Positions 21,801 through 32,076 of a stretch of 64,000 bases of DNA are shown here, in pieces. The DNA comes from Tipula vernalis (Eukaryota; Arthropoda; Insecta; Diptera; Tipulidae): NCBI GenBank assembly GCA_958295665.1, contig OY282559.1:265894057-265958056 (forward strand). The letters run 5' to 3'. A program made the position numbers and the translations under genes. How positions within the stretch are numbered: position 1 is the stretch's first letter; each line of letters opens with the position of its first letter. The notes below the pieces were generated by a model. The model searched no databases. It was not told the origin of the DNA and saw only the letters and a list, made by a program, of their open reading frames with translations.

Positions 21801-23565
21801 TGGGAGATACCAAACACCTTGTTGGATATTATTATCAATAATGATTCTAGAGTTCCAACCAACCCACATTGGAACGTTTTCACATTTAAGAACTAAGGAA
21901 TTTATCCATAAGTTATTTATTTTTTTATATGTTTGTATTTGGGAAGTTTCGTTTAAACATATTCCATCTGACAAAGTAGCATTTCTTGCTTTTTTATATA
22001 ATGGTTCTATATAAGTTCTTTCTCCATCGTAAGCTCTTCGTTTACGTTTGTACCCAGTAGATGTTGAAGGTAATGAAATTGATTTTTGGAGATATTGGGT
22101 TTCTGCAACTATGTTTTGATAAGCTATTCCAACGGTGTCATGTAATGTATTTTTCCCGTTAGCAGTTTCCACATAACAATCATAGTTGTCATAAGCTAAT
22201 CCTGTATTTAAATTAGGATTAGGAAACATGCCTTCAGGTAAAATACCATCCTGTTGTGCATCTGAAGAGAAAATCAATTCAGTTTCTTATTCCTCAACCA
22301 AGTTATAATTAATTGAGTGCCCCAATCGATTTAAAATGGTTACTATTTTTTTACTACCCGATATAGTTTTTATTGCCATTCCTTTAATGTTTAATTTTAT
22401 AATTAATAAAAAATGTAATCTGAATAGTACTTAGATATTATTACCCAATTGAATATTTTTAGCCGGCTTTATATCACCGTTGGTAGCACAATATATAATG
22501 TCACTACATATTGCATTTACTTTTGGAATTTTAAATGGATCATTAGTTTCTTTATGACTGCAAATACAGTTCATTATGAAATTTTTCAAAATTTCAGGGA
22601 TTTCACATTCACCGTTTATTAGCGCTGGTAACGTAACATTATTGGGGACTGTTTTTTTTTTTATATTCATAATACTCTCACGAATTTTTTTGCAGTGTTA
22701 CTGGTAAAAATAATAGGTATACTATATTAATAATTTTTTAATTTTTGTTTTTGCTATTTACTATATACAAATAAGTTTATTGTTCGGCGAAATTACTAAA
22801 TAATTACTAATATAATAAGATTTCAAATTCTTACTTGAACATTTCAATATAGTTATCCGTTTGCATTTTTTGATGGTACAAAATGTCACAATTTGGTAAG
22901 GCAGTACCACTCTTGTGCAATACCGTAGTTTTTCTACTAATTTTTGTAATAGTTACTTTACTTCCAAACTCGTCCATAATACGCTTTTGCAAGTAGTATT
23001 TATTAATGTACGAAGGAACAACAAAATCATTTTCCGAATAAAGCTTAATAAAGTATATGTATTTATCATAAATACAATTCAAATACACATATTCCTCATC
23101 TATCAGTACAGATTTTTTTAATATGCCTGATATACTATCAAAAGCTTTGCTGTAGTTTACACGATAATTTTTATCTTCACAATCTACATTTGATATAATT
23201 TGTTCGCAATTTTTAATATATTTTAGTTTACAATCATTGTGATAAAAAAAAAGTGTGTGATAACGATAATTCTTGCATCATCACAAAGGATTGCATATTT
23301 CTGAAAATCTTTAACAGTTTCTTCTAAGAAACATTTTACAGGAATAGATTTTTTGTTTTTCCTCTTGTTTTTTATACCACAAAATACACAATCTTTATCA
23401 ATTCGCGAGACAACCGAAGTTTCTGTTACTAAATCTAGAAATGTATTTTAATCATATAAACTCAATCTGTACTAATAAGTTAAAAAATATGGGAAAAACA
23501 CAAGTTGATGCAATGAATTAATTTTTTTTATATTTAAACTTACCTGTAGTATTATAAGGCTCCAT
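18893..23565 (-). pseudogene. Large multi-domain transposon protein with C-terminal XPG/FEN-like nuclease (decayed)
   Basis: Minus-strand pieces line up in one order with splice sites between them. MEPYNTT (23565) leads to a C-x2-C ... H-N-D-C zinc-finger-like region (CVFCG; YHNDC, about 23400-23230). Next come ICSDIIYCATNGDIKPAKNI (22520), KTISGSKKIVTILNRLGHSI, DNYDCYVETANGKNTLHDTV, VTYDLAIAKIALEIQ, then KHYNR joined across a ~50-bp intron (about 21420-21470) to CKRLHFLLGTA. LTLEQTINADA follows, then a C-terminal domain with FDGMSLLHM, EEADVKIVFH, AIDTNIMIII and FTGCDFSAAF. The last four resemble the acidic active-site motifs of XPG/FEN 5' nucleases. The acidic C-terminus ends NESSDEENDEIGIHSSDEED. 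Lesions: frameshifts near 23260, 20420, 20230 and 19290, and a stop near 22300. The family is widespread and unnamed in arthropods and cnidarians; nuclease assignment is inference from motifs. Confidence 0.7.
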
Positions 23566-23709
23566 TTGAAAAAATGTAATTCTAGTTTTGCTAATGCACC
23601 ACTTTTGCGATTCTGTACACTTGAGAAAATAACTGAATACTAAACATTTGAACATGCTATTACATAAAATTGTTTCAGTTGTTGTAGAAATAGATTACTT
23701 TATTTTTGT

Positions 23710-23880
23710 AAAATTGACCATCTTTGTCATCGCCTATATAAAAACCAAGTATATATTTGGAAAGCTCGCATTAAAACCTTTCAAATGATTTACGAATTTG
23801 CCGTGTACCTTATTGTTTTTTTTTAACAACGACAACACCTGTTTCAAATCTCATTTTCTTACTGAAGGTCACCAAAAACT
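23710..23880 (-). repeat. Right ~170-bp TIR
   Basis: Inverted partner of 18227-18405. A shorter degraded part (GTGTACCTTGTCG then AACAACGACA) recurs just outside at about 23949-23986. Confidence 0.85.
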
Positions 23881-24114
23881 GTTCGACGCTTGAATGATTT
23901 TTTTTATGATTGGAGATCTACATTATGTTAGTCAAATAACTATCCGTGTACCTTGTCGTTTTTTTTTAACAACGACACTTACCACTTTGAGAGTCAATTT
24001 GAAGGACATCGTCAACAAAAATTATTATTTTATTTTTACGTTTCAGTTCGAAAGTTTATTATCCTTTGAATCGCGTATGGAGAAACCGTATACCATGTCG
24101 TTCATTTTTATTAC

Positions 24115-24397
24115 TCTACGGCTCCTGCTCTATTATGTGTGTATCATGAAAATCGACTTCACAGACATTTGACTTCGCAAATACGATAACCGACTGCAAT
24201 TGAGTAGTCGTATTTGTCAATTTTAATTTTGCAAAAATCCACTACCGCATAATAAGGCGAATCATTCGAGAACATCGTTATGATCGTTAAGGACCGCAGT
24301 GGCACTATTTTGGAGGGTTATTATGAACTTGATGCGAAGCGGATCGCATTTCGCATTTCTTGCGATTTAACAAATACGATCGGCTTCGCAAGAGATC
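24115..24397 (+). repeat. Direct repeat, right copy
   Basis: Second copy of 18030-18226 about 6 kb away, with a handful of substitutions and one extra segment. Confidence 0.8.
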
Positions 24398-24834
24398 ATT
24401 ATGAAATATCATTATCGCATATCGCATTTCCCTTAGGATATATTTTTGGAAAATTTATTTTCTGTCAAAGTATTGTAATAAGTGAGGTAAATTGTTTATT
24501 GTTTGTATGAATATTCCGACAAAAATCATTTTTGAGTAAACAAAACTGTAAATTTGATAAAAAGGAGAAAAATATTAATTATCATTTAAATACATTATAC
24601 ATTTTATCGCTGTACAAAATAATGTTTCACTACTCAAATGTGATATTCGCCTGCTATTGAGCAGTCGCATTTTTCAATTTTATTTTCGCAAAAATCCGCT
24701 TTCATTTTCTATAATTTGGCACATCATTCAAAGAGCGGATTAAATGCGAAAAGGGTGTTTCATAATACAAAAATGCGAAATCGCATGAAAATGCGAAATG
24801 CGATCCGCTTCGCATCAAATTCATAATAGGCCCG
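24310..24834. mobile_element. MITE-like unit with inverted CCTATTATGAAYTTGATGCG ends
   Basis: Left end TTATTATGAACTTGATGCGA (about 24317) is the inverted partner of TCGCATCAAATTCATAATAG (to 24830); both continue into GCGGATCGCATTTCGCATTT. Non-coding. Confidence 0.65.
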
Positions 24835-25285
24835 CCGAGCAATTGGTATTTTGTTCATATTTCGGGAAAAAATAATTCCCAACCAAATTTTTACGGAAAA
24901 ATAAACAACAAAATTGCTATGAAATAGAACTTTTTTGCCAAAAATTTAGTATGCTTTGGAAAAAGAAAAACCAAAATACTATATACTAAAAAGTAACAAT
25001 AAATTAATTTCCAATTCGCAATTCCCTGGGAAAACCAGAATAGTGCCACTGAAGAATACACAGAATGATACTCATTTCCCACGAGTAATCAATACGAGTG
25101 GGAAATGAGCATTCCGTGCGAGTCTTACACTATACTTTTTCTATGTCTTTACGTATTTTTTTAAAATGTTGTAAAATTGTCCCATTATAGTAAATTTTCG
25201 GGCAACTCTGTTTTGGTTTTCGGAACGTCCATCAAAACTGCTAAACCAGCTCATCCCTGTGACACGTACCCATAAAGTTTGAGGC
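24835..25285. other. No recognisable gene; short hairpin
   Basis: Only feature seen is a small palindrome: CTCATTTCCCAC (25072) and GTGGGAAATGAG (25099) with a ~15-bp loop. Confidence 0.4.
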
Positions 25286-25376
25286 ACATAGGTTTCGTTT
25301 CGTTTCGTTTCGTTTCATTTCGTTTCGTTTTCCATCCGGCACCCTGGTACATAAGTTTCGTTTCGTTTCGTTTTTT
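25286..25376. repeat. (CGTTT)n pentanucleotide repeat
   Basis: About seven TTTCG units at 25286-25330 and three to four more at 25357-25376, separated by a unique stretch. Confidence 0.85.
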
Positions 25377-25485
25377 TTTCTATTATTTGACAAATCGAGT
25401 AGTTGTTTTGTGTTTTGAAATATTTTAGTAAAGCGAAGGAAAATTCTCAATAAAATTAAAATATAAACTAAAAAAAATTTTGCCA

Positions 25486-25787
25486 ATGAATAAAGATTTA
25501 GAGAACCTGAAAGATCTTTATGAAGTTTATAAATTGCACACCACATATAATCAAAGAAATAGGAGTAGGTGATGGGTAAGACCAATAAATATCGACCGAA
25601 ACAGTTTTGGCTATTTTTCAAGGGTTTTTGAGACGATGAAAAATGGAGCTTCGGAAGACTTTTTTGTACATACACGGATGGTGAGGTCACAGTACGATTT
25701 ATTGCTTACGCTTGTAGAACCACATCTTACAAAGCTTTCGATTCGTCCATCGATTGATTTTGAATGTAGATTGTCATTAACATTATC
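25486..25787 (+). pseudogene. HARBI1-like transposase pseudogene, exon 1
   Basis: ATG 25486 reads MNKDLENLKDLYEVYK, hits an in-frame TGA where the first Trp of the conserved W-W-V-R-P motif is expected, and continues WVRPINIDRNSFGYFSRVFE then MVRSQYDLLLTLVEPHLTK and FECRLSLTLS. It ends at a GTAAGT donor (25788). This is the DDE_Tnp_4 N-terminal region (compare NFHRMPPAVFDELL ... RLSLTLR in Harbinger 1). The next exon resumes at 28198, 2.4 kb away, because a Tc1 element entered the intron. Confidence 0.7.
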
Positions 25788-25958
25788 GTAAGTAAATATA
25801 TAATCATCTATACATAAGTTTGTAGTTTGTATTTATATACATACAGCCTTGGCCAAAATTATAAAGCACCCCTCCCAAATTGCAGTATCTACAAAACGAA
25901 TGAAGACAAAAATTAAAACTCAATATTTTTAGGAAATACTTTTTATATTTTATTAATT

Positions 25959-27871
25959 TTAGTATTTTGTAGGTCCTCCTTTGGCTTTGATGACAGCCAG
26001 GACTCTTTTATTCATCGACCGTACTAATTTTTCGCAGTTATTTCTCGATATATTTTTCCATTCCTCTGTCAGCGCACGTTTGAGGTCTTCCTTTGAAGTC
26101 ATACTGCGATCCTTGATTTTTTTTTTTAAATTGACCACAAATTTTCAATGGGATTTAGGTCTGGTGACTGGGCGGGCCAGTCCATGACTCGAATTTGTTT
26201 TTTTCGAAACCAACTCATCGTAACGCGGGAAGTATGGCAGGGGGCATTATCCTGTTGATAAATTATCGAAGAACTATCCGTTTCCCCAAAGATTAGTCGA
26301 ATTGAGGCATTCAATGCAGCCTCGAGGACGGTAACATAGTTGGTACTGTTCATCGGACCCTCACAAAACAACAGTTTTCCCACCCCTGATGATGCCATAC
26401 AACCCCACACCATCAGTTTACCCCCTCCATGCTTTACGGTAGGCACTATACAATCAGGATTGTATGCTTCCCCGACTCTTCTTCTTACGATGGTTGCGCC
26501 AGGAGTTCCAAAAATCTATAAGAATTCCATCAAATTTAACATAAATTTCTCTATTAATTCTTTTAAAATACATAGCACAATTTTTTATTTTTTTTTTGAC
26601 TAATTATTTTTTAATATTTATTTTTTATATTTACCTCAAAAGTAGATTCATCTGACCAAACAACTCTCGCCCAATCCACGTCATTCCAATGTTTGTGTTC
26701 TCGAGCCCATCTCAAGCGACTTTTTATGTTGGTAAGTGAGAGCAAAGGTTTTTTTCTTGCTTTACAAATTTTCAATCCAGCTTGCAGGAGCCTTCTTCTA
26801 ACTGTCCGTGCCGAAATGTGAACTTCTTGTTCTGTTAAATGCTCTGCAGCTATCTCAGCAGATGTTTTTCTTCGGTTTTTGAGAGATTTTCGCACAATTT
26901 GTCGATCGTCTCTTACCGAAGTGATACAATTTCTGCCTGAGCGTAGTTTATAGGCATAGTCCCCGGTCTCTTTAACCCTTTTCAATGTATACCCCTATTA
27001 TGGTTCTCACCTCATCTCACCAAACGTCAAAAATGTGACTTGAAGTCACCGCTTTGAAATTTTGGTATTATCGTTCTCGCGGTGAGTCAAGGTGAGGTGA
27101 GTACAATGTCAAAAATCCTCACCTACAATTTTTTGGTGAGTTCATGGTTTTTATGTTTTTTTTTGTAACAAAACTATAAATAAAAATGGAAGGAAAGAGC
27201 ACTTAAGTTTTTTTTTGCAGATATATAATTTTTTATGGTTTTGCATGGAATTAATTTATAATATGATGTACGTAATATAATTATAAAAAGAATTATTATG
27301 TTGTCCGGAAGGGCGAATGGATCAGATTTATTTCCCAGAGATTTTCTAGTTTTAGTAATTTGGTACCTTGCTCCTCTTCAATTTCGCCATTAAAAAAAAA
27401 TCTACGCTGGTTATCATATTAACTATGATATAATTATTTAATTTAACTGCAATTAAATGTTTACAATTAAACACATCCAAACCTATTTAATTATTTATTT
27501 ATATAAAACGCAGAAAAATTAAGTTCTATACACACAAAACCTTTACGTAAAACGTCAGAAATTTTTAAAATCTAATAATATCAACTTGACAATAAAGAAA
27601 CAGATCAAATGACGCGCAGCGCCGCATACATACTCTCACCAAAAAAGAGGTGAGAATCATAATACCAAAATATGAGTCGCACGACTCAGAGTGGTGAGGT
27701 GAGGTGAGGTGAGCTGCTTGGTGAGGTTAGAACCATAATAGGGGTAGTAGATTGAACTGCTCCACGAGAGCATTTTAATTTTTGGGATATTTTAATTTGG
27801 CTTACACCCTGGGAATCCAACAACACAATTTGTGCCCTTATTCCTTCACTGAGTTGGCACGCTTTAGGCAT
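25959..27871 (-). pseudogene. Tc1-like transposase pseudogene
   Basis: Starts MPKACQLSEGIRAQIVLLDS (27871) with a paired helix-turn-helix (QIKISQKLKCSRGAVQ). It is cut by the MITE, resumes LKRVKETGDY, and carries a second HTH (RRRLLQAGLKI). Catalytic residues are D in WSDEST, D in QQDNAPCH (about 26243) and E in DLNPIENLW. A GTAAAT...TATAG intron of about 120 bp (26635 to about 26513) separates STFE from IFGTPGATI. A 1-nt frameshift lies just after ENLW (about 26130), beyond which KDRSMTSKEDLKRALTEEW and a normal C-terminus follow. The DD34E spacing is standard Tc1. The MITE, frameshift and missing TIR show it is inactive. Confidence 0.8.
26990..27746. mobile_element. 757-bp MITE with GTA target duplication
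   Basis: Ends TACCCCTATTATGGTTCT (26990) and reverse complement of AACCATAATAGGGGTA (27746). Flanks are GTA at 26987-26989 and 27747-27749. The empty site is confirmed by the transposase frame: removing the element and one GTA restores the Q-S-T-L-K-R-V junction. Contains GGTGAG-rich subterminal repeats and a long AT-rich centre. Confidence 0.85.
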
Positions 27872-28137
27872 AATTATCACAAACACACTTTTTTTCTCAA
27901 AAAACTTACGAAAACTCTTTTTGATTTAAAACACTTTATGTGAAGACTACGCACACGATCAAATACAAAACTAAAATAAAAAAATTTTACGACGCTACAA
28001 CTTCTTGTTAAGAACCTAAAACAAAACAAAAATTGGTGATTTTCAATAATTAAGGGTCGCATTCGGTGGGATGACTCGTTCGTTAACACCCATTCTTTAG
28101 AAAGACATAATATTAATATATAATGCTAATAGATAGG

Positions 28138-28139
<2 letters not shown>

Positions 28140-28187
<48 letters not shown>
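28140..28187. repeat. (AT)n microsatellite
   Basis: About 24 uninterrupted AT dinucleotides. Confidence 0.95.
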
Positions 28188-28188
<1 letters not shown>

Positions 28189-28197
28189 CTCTTTTAG

Positions 28198-29140
28198 TTT
28201 CTTATCGCAAGAGGTTCTATAAATTATTTGACTTGGAGCTACAAAATGGGTAGAACGACAGTTCGAAAAATTATTTTAGAAACTTGCGATATTTTGTGGA
28301 CCATTCTATCCGCTTTATATGTGAATAAACCAAATGCTCAAGATTATCAACAAATAGCAGAGGAATTCGAAAAAATATGGAACATGACTCACAGTGTTGG
28401 CGCCATAAATGGCAAACACATAATATTCGTTGGTCAAGTTTCTTTAATTACAAGAAAACTTTTAGCGTTGTGTTGTTAGCTAAGTGCGATGCTATTCCGG
28501 ATGTTTGTGTTGGAGCTTACGGAAGTCAAAATGAAGGCGGTATGAATTTGAACATTATGAATTTATTATACATATTTGAATCAAGTAACTATTATCAACC
28601 TATAGGTGTACTACAACAATCAAAGTTCGGGAAACAAATTTTAAAGGAGGAGGTGCCAATCCCTGGAGCTCAGGCAATTTCAAATAGCGGTTAGAGTGTT
28701 TCCTTTCTACTTTGTGGGAGATGCCGCATTCCCACTAAGAAAAAATCTTAAGCGACCATATCCCGGAAGATTATTAGATACTCCTAAATCAATTTTTAAT
28801 TATCGTTTGTCCCGAGCACGACACGTTATTGATAATGCATTTGGAATATTAGTAGCACGATGGAGAGTATTAAATACCACAATCAATATGGAGCCAGAAA
28901 ATGTAGAACAAATTGTGTTAGCTATAATAGCTTTACATAATTTTATTAAATTAAACGACGAGGCAGAAAAGTATACACACAAAATTTATTGATTGGAAGG
29001 GCTCACACCATAACATACACTCTGGTACGTGGAGAAATGGCGTAAGTCAGCCGCTAAAATCTCTCCGGATGGGATCAAATAACGCATCCATGAGAGATGT
29101 TCTCAAAGCATATATTTTTAATGAAGGTGCCGTAAGCTTT
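28198..29140 (+). pseudogene. HARBI1-like transposase pseudogene, downstream exons
   Basis: Starts FLIARGSINYLTWSYKMGRT directly after a CTTTTAG acceptor, then TCDILWTILSAL and GAINGKHI, where the first catalytic Asp is Asn. A frameshift near 28440 leads to FNYKKTFSVVLLAKCDA, another leads to FVGDAAFPLRKNLKRPYPGR and LSRARHVIDNAFGILVARW, where the third catalytic Glu is Asp. The tail NNASMRDVLKAYIFNEGAV (to about 29135) matches the family C-terminus out of frame. Two altered catalytic residues plus several frameshifts: dead. Confidence 0.75.
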
Positions 29141-29930
29141 CAATATGAGCGATGTTGATAAAATTATTTGAAAGCTTTTTTCGGAACATAAACTATTGGC
29201 AGCTTCTTTGATATTGGGTGGTGCACAGTCAAATTCACTTTCACTATCCATAATTAAAATAATTATGCAGTTTTAATCTAAACGATTCCGCGTTACTTGT
29301 AATAATGATCTGAATTTTCAGATTTTTATTCGACACACATACAAATAACAATAACTTTATGTTTTAAATGCGGCCTACTATGTAATTCGCATTTCATTGT
29401 ACTGGAATAGTATACTTTTATCGATATATTCTGAAAATATCGCCTAGGCAAAGGTGTGTGGAATGAAAAATTGTATAGAATGTGCTACTAACTACAAAAC
29501 GACTCATAAGGGACACATTTCGATATAGGCGTAGAAAAAAATTATTATAAGATACTGACATTATTATAGTATACATACTGACAAAACTTACTTAAAAAAA
29601 TATGAACCGAAGCATATTTTATTTCGTACTGGAAAAACATTTTAATTTTTTTTAATTAAAAACAGAAAATGGTCTCTGTCACTTTAATAAAATTTACGAT
29701 TTTTATGTTTTTATTCAGTAAAAAATACTGTCAGTAAATGTTTCATAATGGAAACCAGCACCCTGATCCTCAAAGTGCGAGTTTACGTAAATATTCTTCG
29801 GACAAATTTAATGCAATTTAAAAATATAGGTGATACCTAGGGTGTAATAGAATAAGTTAAATTAATAGCTAAAGTTTTTTTTTTGTTTCTAGACCATTCT
29901 TACTGGAAAAGTCATGAAATTTCAAGAAGT
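29141..29930. other. No recognisable gene
   Basis: AT-rich; CGGCCTACTATGTAATTCGC near 29381 resembles the CCTATTATG-type MITE ends but no partner end was found. Confidence 0.35.
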
Positions 29931-30115
29931 TTGTGTATATAAAAAGGCGAACGAGATCGAATTGAAATCATTAGTTTTTGGTAAGCGAAAGTATAAGGAT
30001 TAAAAAAGTGAATTAGAAAGTGCTTTAAAAAGTATTTTAGTGCGAAATAAAAGTTACAAGTTATTTTGATTTTTGGTGTTAAATAAATAAAATCGCTGTG
30101 TTAAACTGAAGTGTT
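29931..30115 (+). promoter_or_regulatory. LTR-like promoter/polyA module (possible solo LTR)
   Basis: TATATAAAAAGG (about 29936), an initiator-like ATCATTAGT about 30 bp later, and AATAAATAAAATC followed by GTTTTATTTTATTC and CACAATCCA within 150 bp. This order is that of the U3-R-U5 of insect LTRs. No second LTR or coding region found; start not determined. Confidence 0.35.
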
Positions 30116-30312
30116 TTATTTTATTCACAATCCAGTGATACGAACCTTGATTGATAAGGCAAGAACGTAATAATATTTTATATGCAATTTAAAACAATTT
30201 TATTTGGAAGGGGAAATTTATTTACGAAATTGACTACGTCGATTGGTTGCTTGCTGAAAATTTTTTCGCAGAATATTTGCGTAAACTCGCACTAAAAATT
30301 AAGAGAATCACG

Positions 30313-30592
30313 TCGATTATAGAATCCGCGGGAGCGAATCTATCGCGGATCGAAAACTACATAAAAAATGGGAAACAAAAATTGTATATCTTAGTTTCTT
30401 TGAAATCGCTTTCGATTTTTTTACAAATCGTTAAAAAGATAAAACTATTGCGTTTGTACGGAGAATCAAAACATCCAAATTGTATGTAAATCAATAGAAG
30501 TTTTTCAGGATACTTTGATTTGCAGCAATTGTTTCCTATTCTTTTTAAATGCAGTTTTCGATCTGATTCGCTCCCGCCGATTCTATAATCGA
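30313..30592. mobile_element. 280-bp palindromic MITE
   Basis: Inverted ends TCGATTATAGAATC...GGGAGCGAATC (30313) and GATTCGCTCCCGCCGATTCT...ATCGA (to 30592), about 40 bp with small gaps. Non-coding. Confidence 0.7.
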
Positions 30593-30596
30593 CATG

Positions 30597-30746
30597 AATG
30601 TGTAAATGTAAAAATTACTAAAAAGCAAAGCTTACTGTGATGAGTTTGCAATTTTTCGTTATTTTTTATTAGTAGCAATCAAATCGAAAAATTGCAAATC
30701 GATAAAAGTAAGCTTTGCTTTTTACAAGTTTTTACGTCTACACATT
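30597..30746. repeat. 150-bp near-palindrome
   Basis: AATGTGTAAATGTAAAAATTACT...AAGCAAAGCTTAC inverted against GTAAGCTTTGCTTTTTACAAGTTTTTACGTCTACACATT; also CAATTTTTCG/CGAAAAATTG inside. It lies 4 bp after the previous MITE. Confidence 0.7.
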
Positions 30747-31004
30747 TTCTAAATTTTGAGAGAATCAGGGTGCAGGGGGCTCTATTATGAAAATTTTCGA
30801 TAACGTCGAAAACAGCTATTTTGAATTATTCGACAACGCCAAAAATTACCTCTACCACAAATAATATTGCAATGCCATTTTGTTTAAGCTGTCAAAGTGA
30901 AAACATTATTTTTTGTGTGAATTTCTGTTTTGTGATTAAAGTATTTTTTTAAATTAATTAAAAGATTTATATTCTATATAAATATTAATAATTTTGCTGA
31001 AAAT

Positions 31005-31132
31005 ATGGAAACGAGTGTGGCTTGTTTCGTGCATAGTAGCACAGATGATTCAGACGGTAAAATAACACCAGCGTATCTTCAAAGAAAACGGCTAAAGGAC
31101 AGTTCAAATGTTCTTGAAATGCCAAGTAAAAG
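31005..31132 (+). pseudogene. Candidate first exon interrupted downstream by BEL insertion
   Basis: ATG 31005 reads METSVACFVHSSTDDSDGKI and ends KR with a GTAATA donor-like site at 31133; the BEL element inserts 34 bp later. Same strand as the THAP/DDE fragments beyond BEL, so it may be exon 1 of that gene, but no zinc ligands of THAP are visible in it. Weak call. Confidence 0.3.
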
Positions 31133-31166
31133 GTAATATAACTATAATCGCTCGCGCCTTCCCCTT

Positions 31167-31794
31167 TGTTTTGTTGAAGGGCAAACAAGGGGGTACTATT
31201 ATTGAACCAATTTGCACAACACTTTTCAAAGAGAAAAAAAGGAAAAAAGTAAAGTCCTCGGTAATCACTTTCACTTAGAAAAAAAGGGGTATATGATTAG
31301 CTTACACAAATAAATTTGAATCCACAAATAAAAATATTCTTTATTTAAGATTAAATATATAAATTTATTTTAATATAAGAAAAATTATGAAAATAATAGA
31401 TTTTACCAAAAAAAAAGCTCTTGTCCATTCGGCGGTCTCGATCAGAAAGAAGAAAAATTATTAATTTCTTGATTGTCATGCATAAGAAATTAATTCAACA
31501 AATTGTTTTAAATTAGATAATAATAAACAAGCGCGAAATTCAAATTCATTAAATGATGTGGTGATTAAAAATTAACATCGAATGCATATTTGTATAAATT
31601 TCAAGGTGGCAATTCCCTGGCGTCGATAATATAGATCGATATGCATTTGACAAGCACAAAAACAGAAACAATAACAATGAAATTTTTGTTTATGCGGTAA
31701 GTGCCAATGCAATTCTTGTTGATTATTAATTAGTAAAATATTTCAATTTATGTTCATTTTCTTTTTAGATATTTCAGCATTCTACGCGTGAACA
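31167..31794 (-). repeat. BEL 3' LTR
   Basis: Starts TGTTTTGTTGAAGGGCAAAC and ends GCGTGAACA on the plus strand; same sequence as 37872-38499. Confidence 0.95.
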
Positions 31795-32076
31795 TACTGC
31801 CCCCAAAAAGGAAATGAAGATAAATTAAACCTTATCCGACAGCGCTATCTCATCGGCGAGTATTGTTCTGTTATGGTAAGAGCAATTTTGTTTACATATT
31901 GTGAACATTTAGTTAGTAATTTTGTGATTAGTGTATAAATCTATGTACAAATAATTATATAATTCAAGTGTGTATTAAAATTGAGAAAAAAAAAAAAATT
32001 CAAACTAAACATAATACATGATTGTGTTTTACTTATTGTTGTTGTTATACGTTGTGATGTTTTGGTATGGCTCATC

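Larger units (their letters stand above)
18227..23880 (-). mobile_element. 5.65-kb element with ~170-bp TIRs and an XPG-like-nuclease gene
   Basis: The left end (18227-18405) and the reverse complement of the right end (23710-23880) both begin AGTTTTTGGTGACCTTCAGT and match for about 170 bases with few differences. Almost the whole interior is one degraded multi-exon minus-strand gene. No target duplication is evident (left flank AAGAG, right flank GTTCG). Superfamily unassigned. An XPG-type nuclease in a TIR element recalls the Academ superfamily, but that link is inference. Confidence 0.7.
17982..24834. mobile_element. Composite repeat with CCTATTATG-type ends
   Basis: The left edge reads GGGGCCCTATTATG (about 17982) and the right edge CATAATAGGCCC (ending 24834). 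Subterminal blocks rich in GATCGCATTT and GCATTT repeats are inverted between the edges. A second copy of the end motif (GGCCTATTATGAACTTGATG, about 18138) is repeated in direct orientation at 24315. The 5.65-kb element lies inside. Nested or repeated insertion of related elements is the simplest reading; boundaries are approximate. Confidence 0.45.
25844..27900 (-). mobile_element. Tc1-like element, one end missing
   Basis: One terminus is clear at 25844 (CAGCCTTGGCCAAAATTATA next to TA), typical of Tc1 ends. The opposite TIR could not be found beyond the transposase start (27871), so that end is lost or strongly diverged. It sits inside an intron of a HARBI1-like pseudogene and is itself split by a MITE (26990-27746). 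Confidence 0.75.
25788..28197 (+). other. Transposon-swollen intron of the HARBI1-like pseudogene
   Basis: Bounded by GTAAGT and CTTTTAG. Contains a Tc1 copy (with its own MITE) and an (AT)n tract; the original intron would have been well under 200 bp. Confidence 0.65.

Noticed and set aside
25241..25690. 149-codon minus-strand frame
   Set aside because: Runs through the (CGTTT)n repeat and opposite the HARBI1-like exon; no independent support.
27890..28100. Second TIR of the Tc1 element
   Set aside because: No sequence resembling the CAGCCTTGGCC end was found in inverted orientation.
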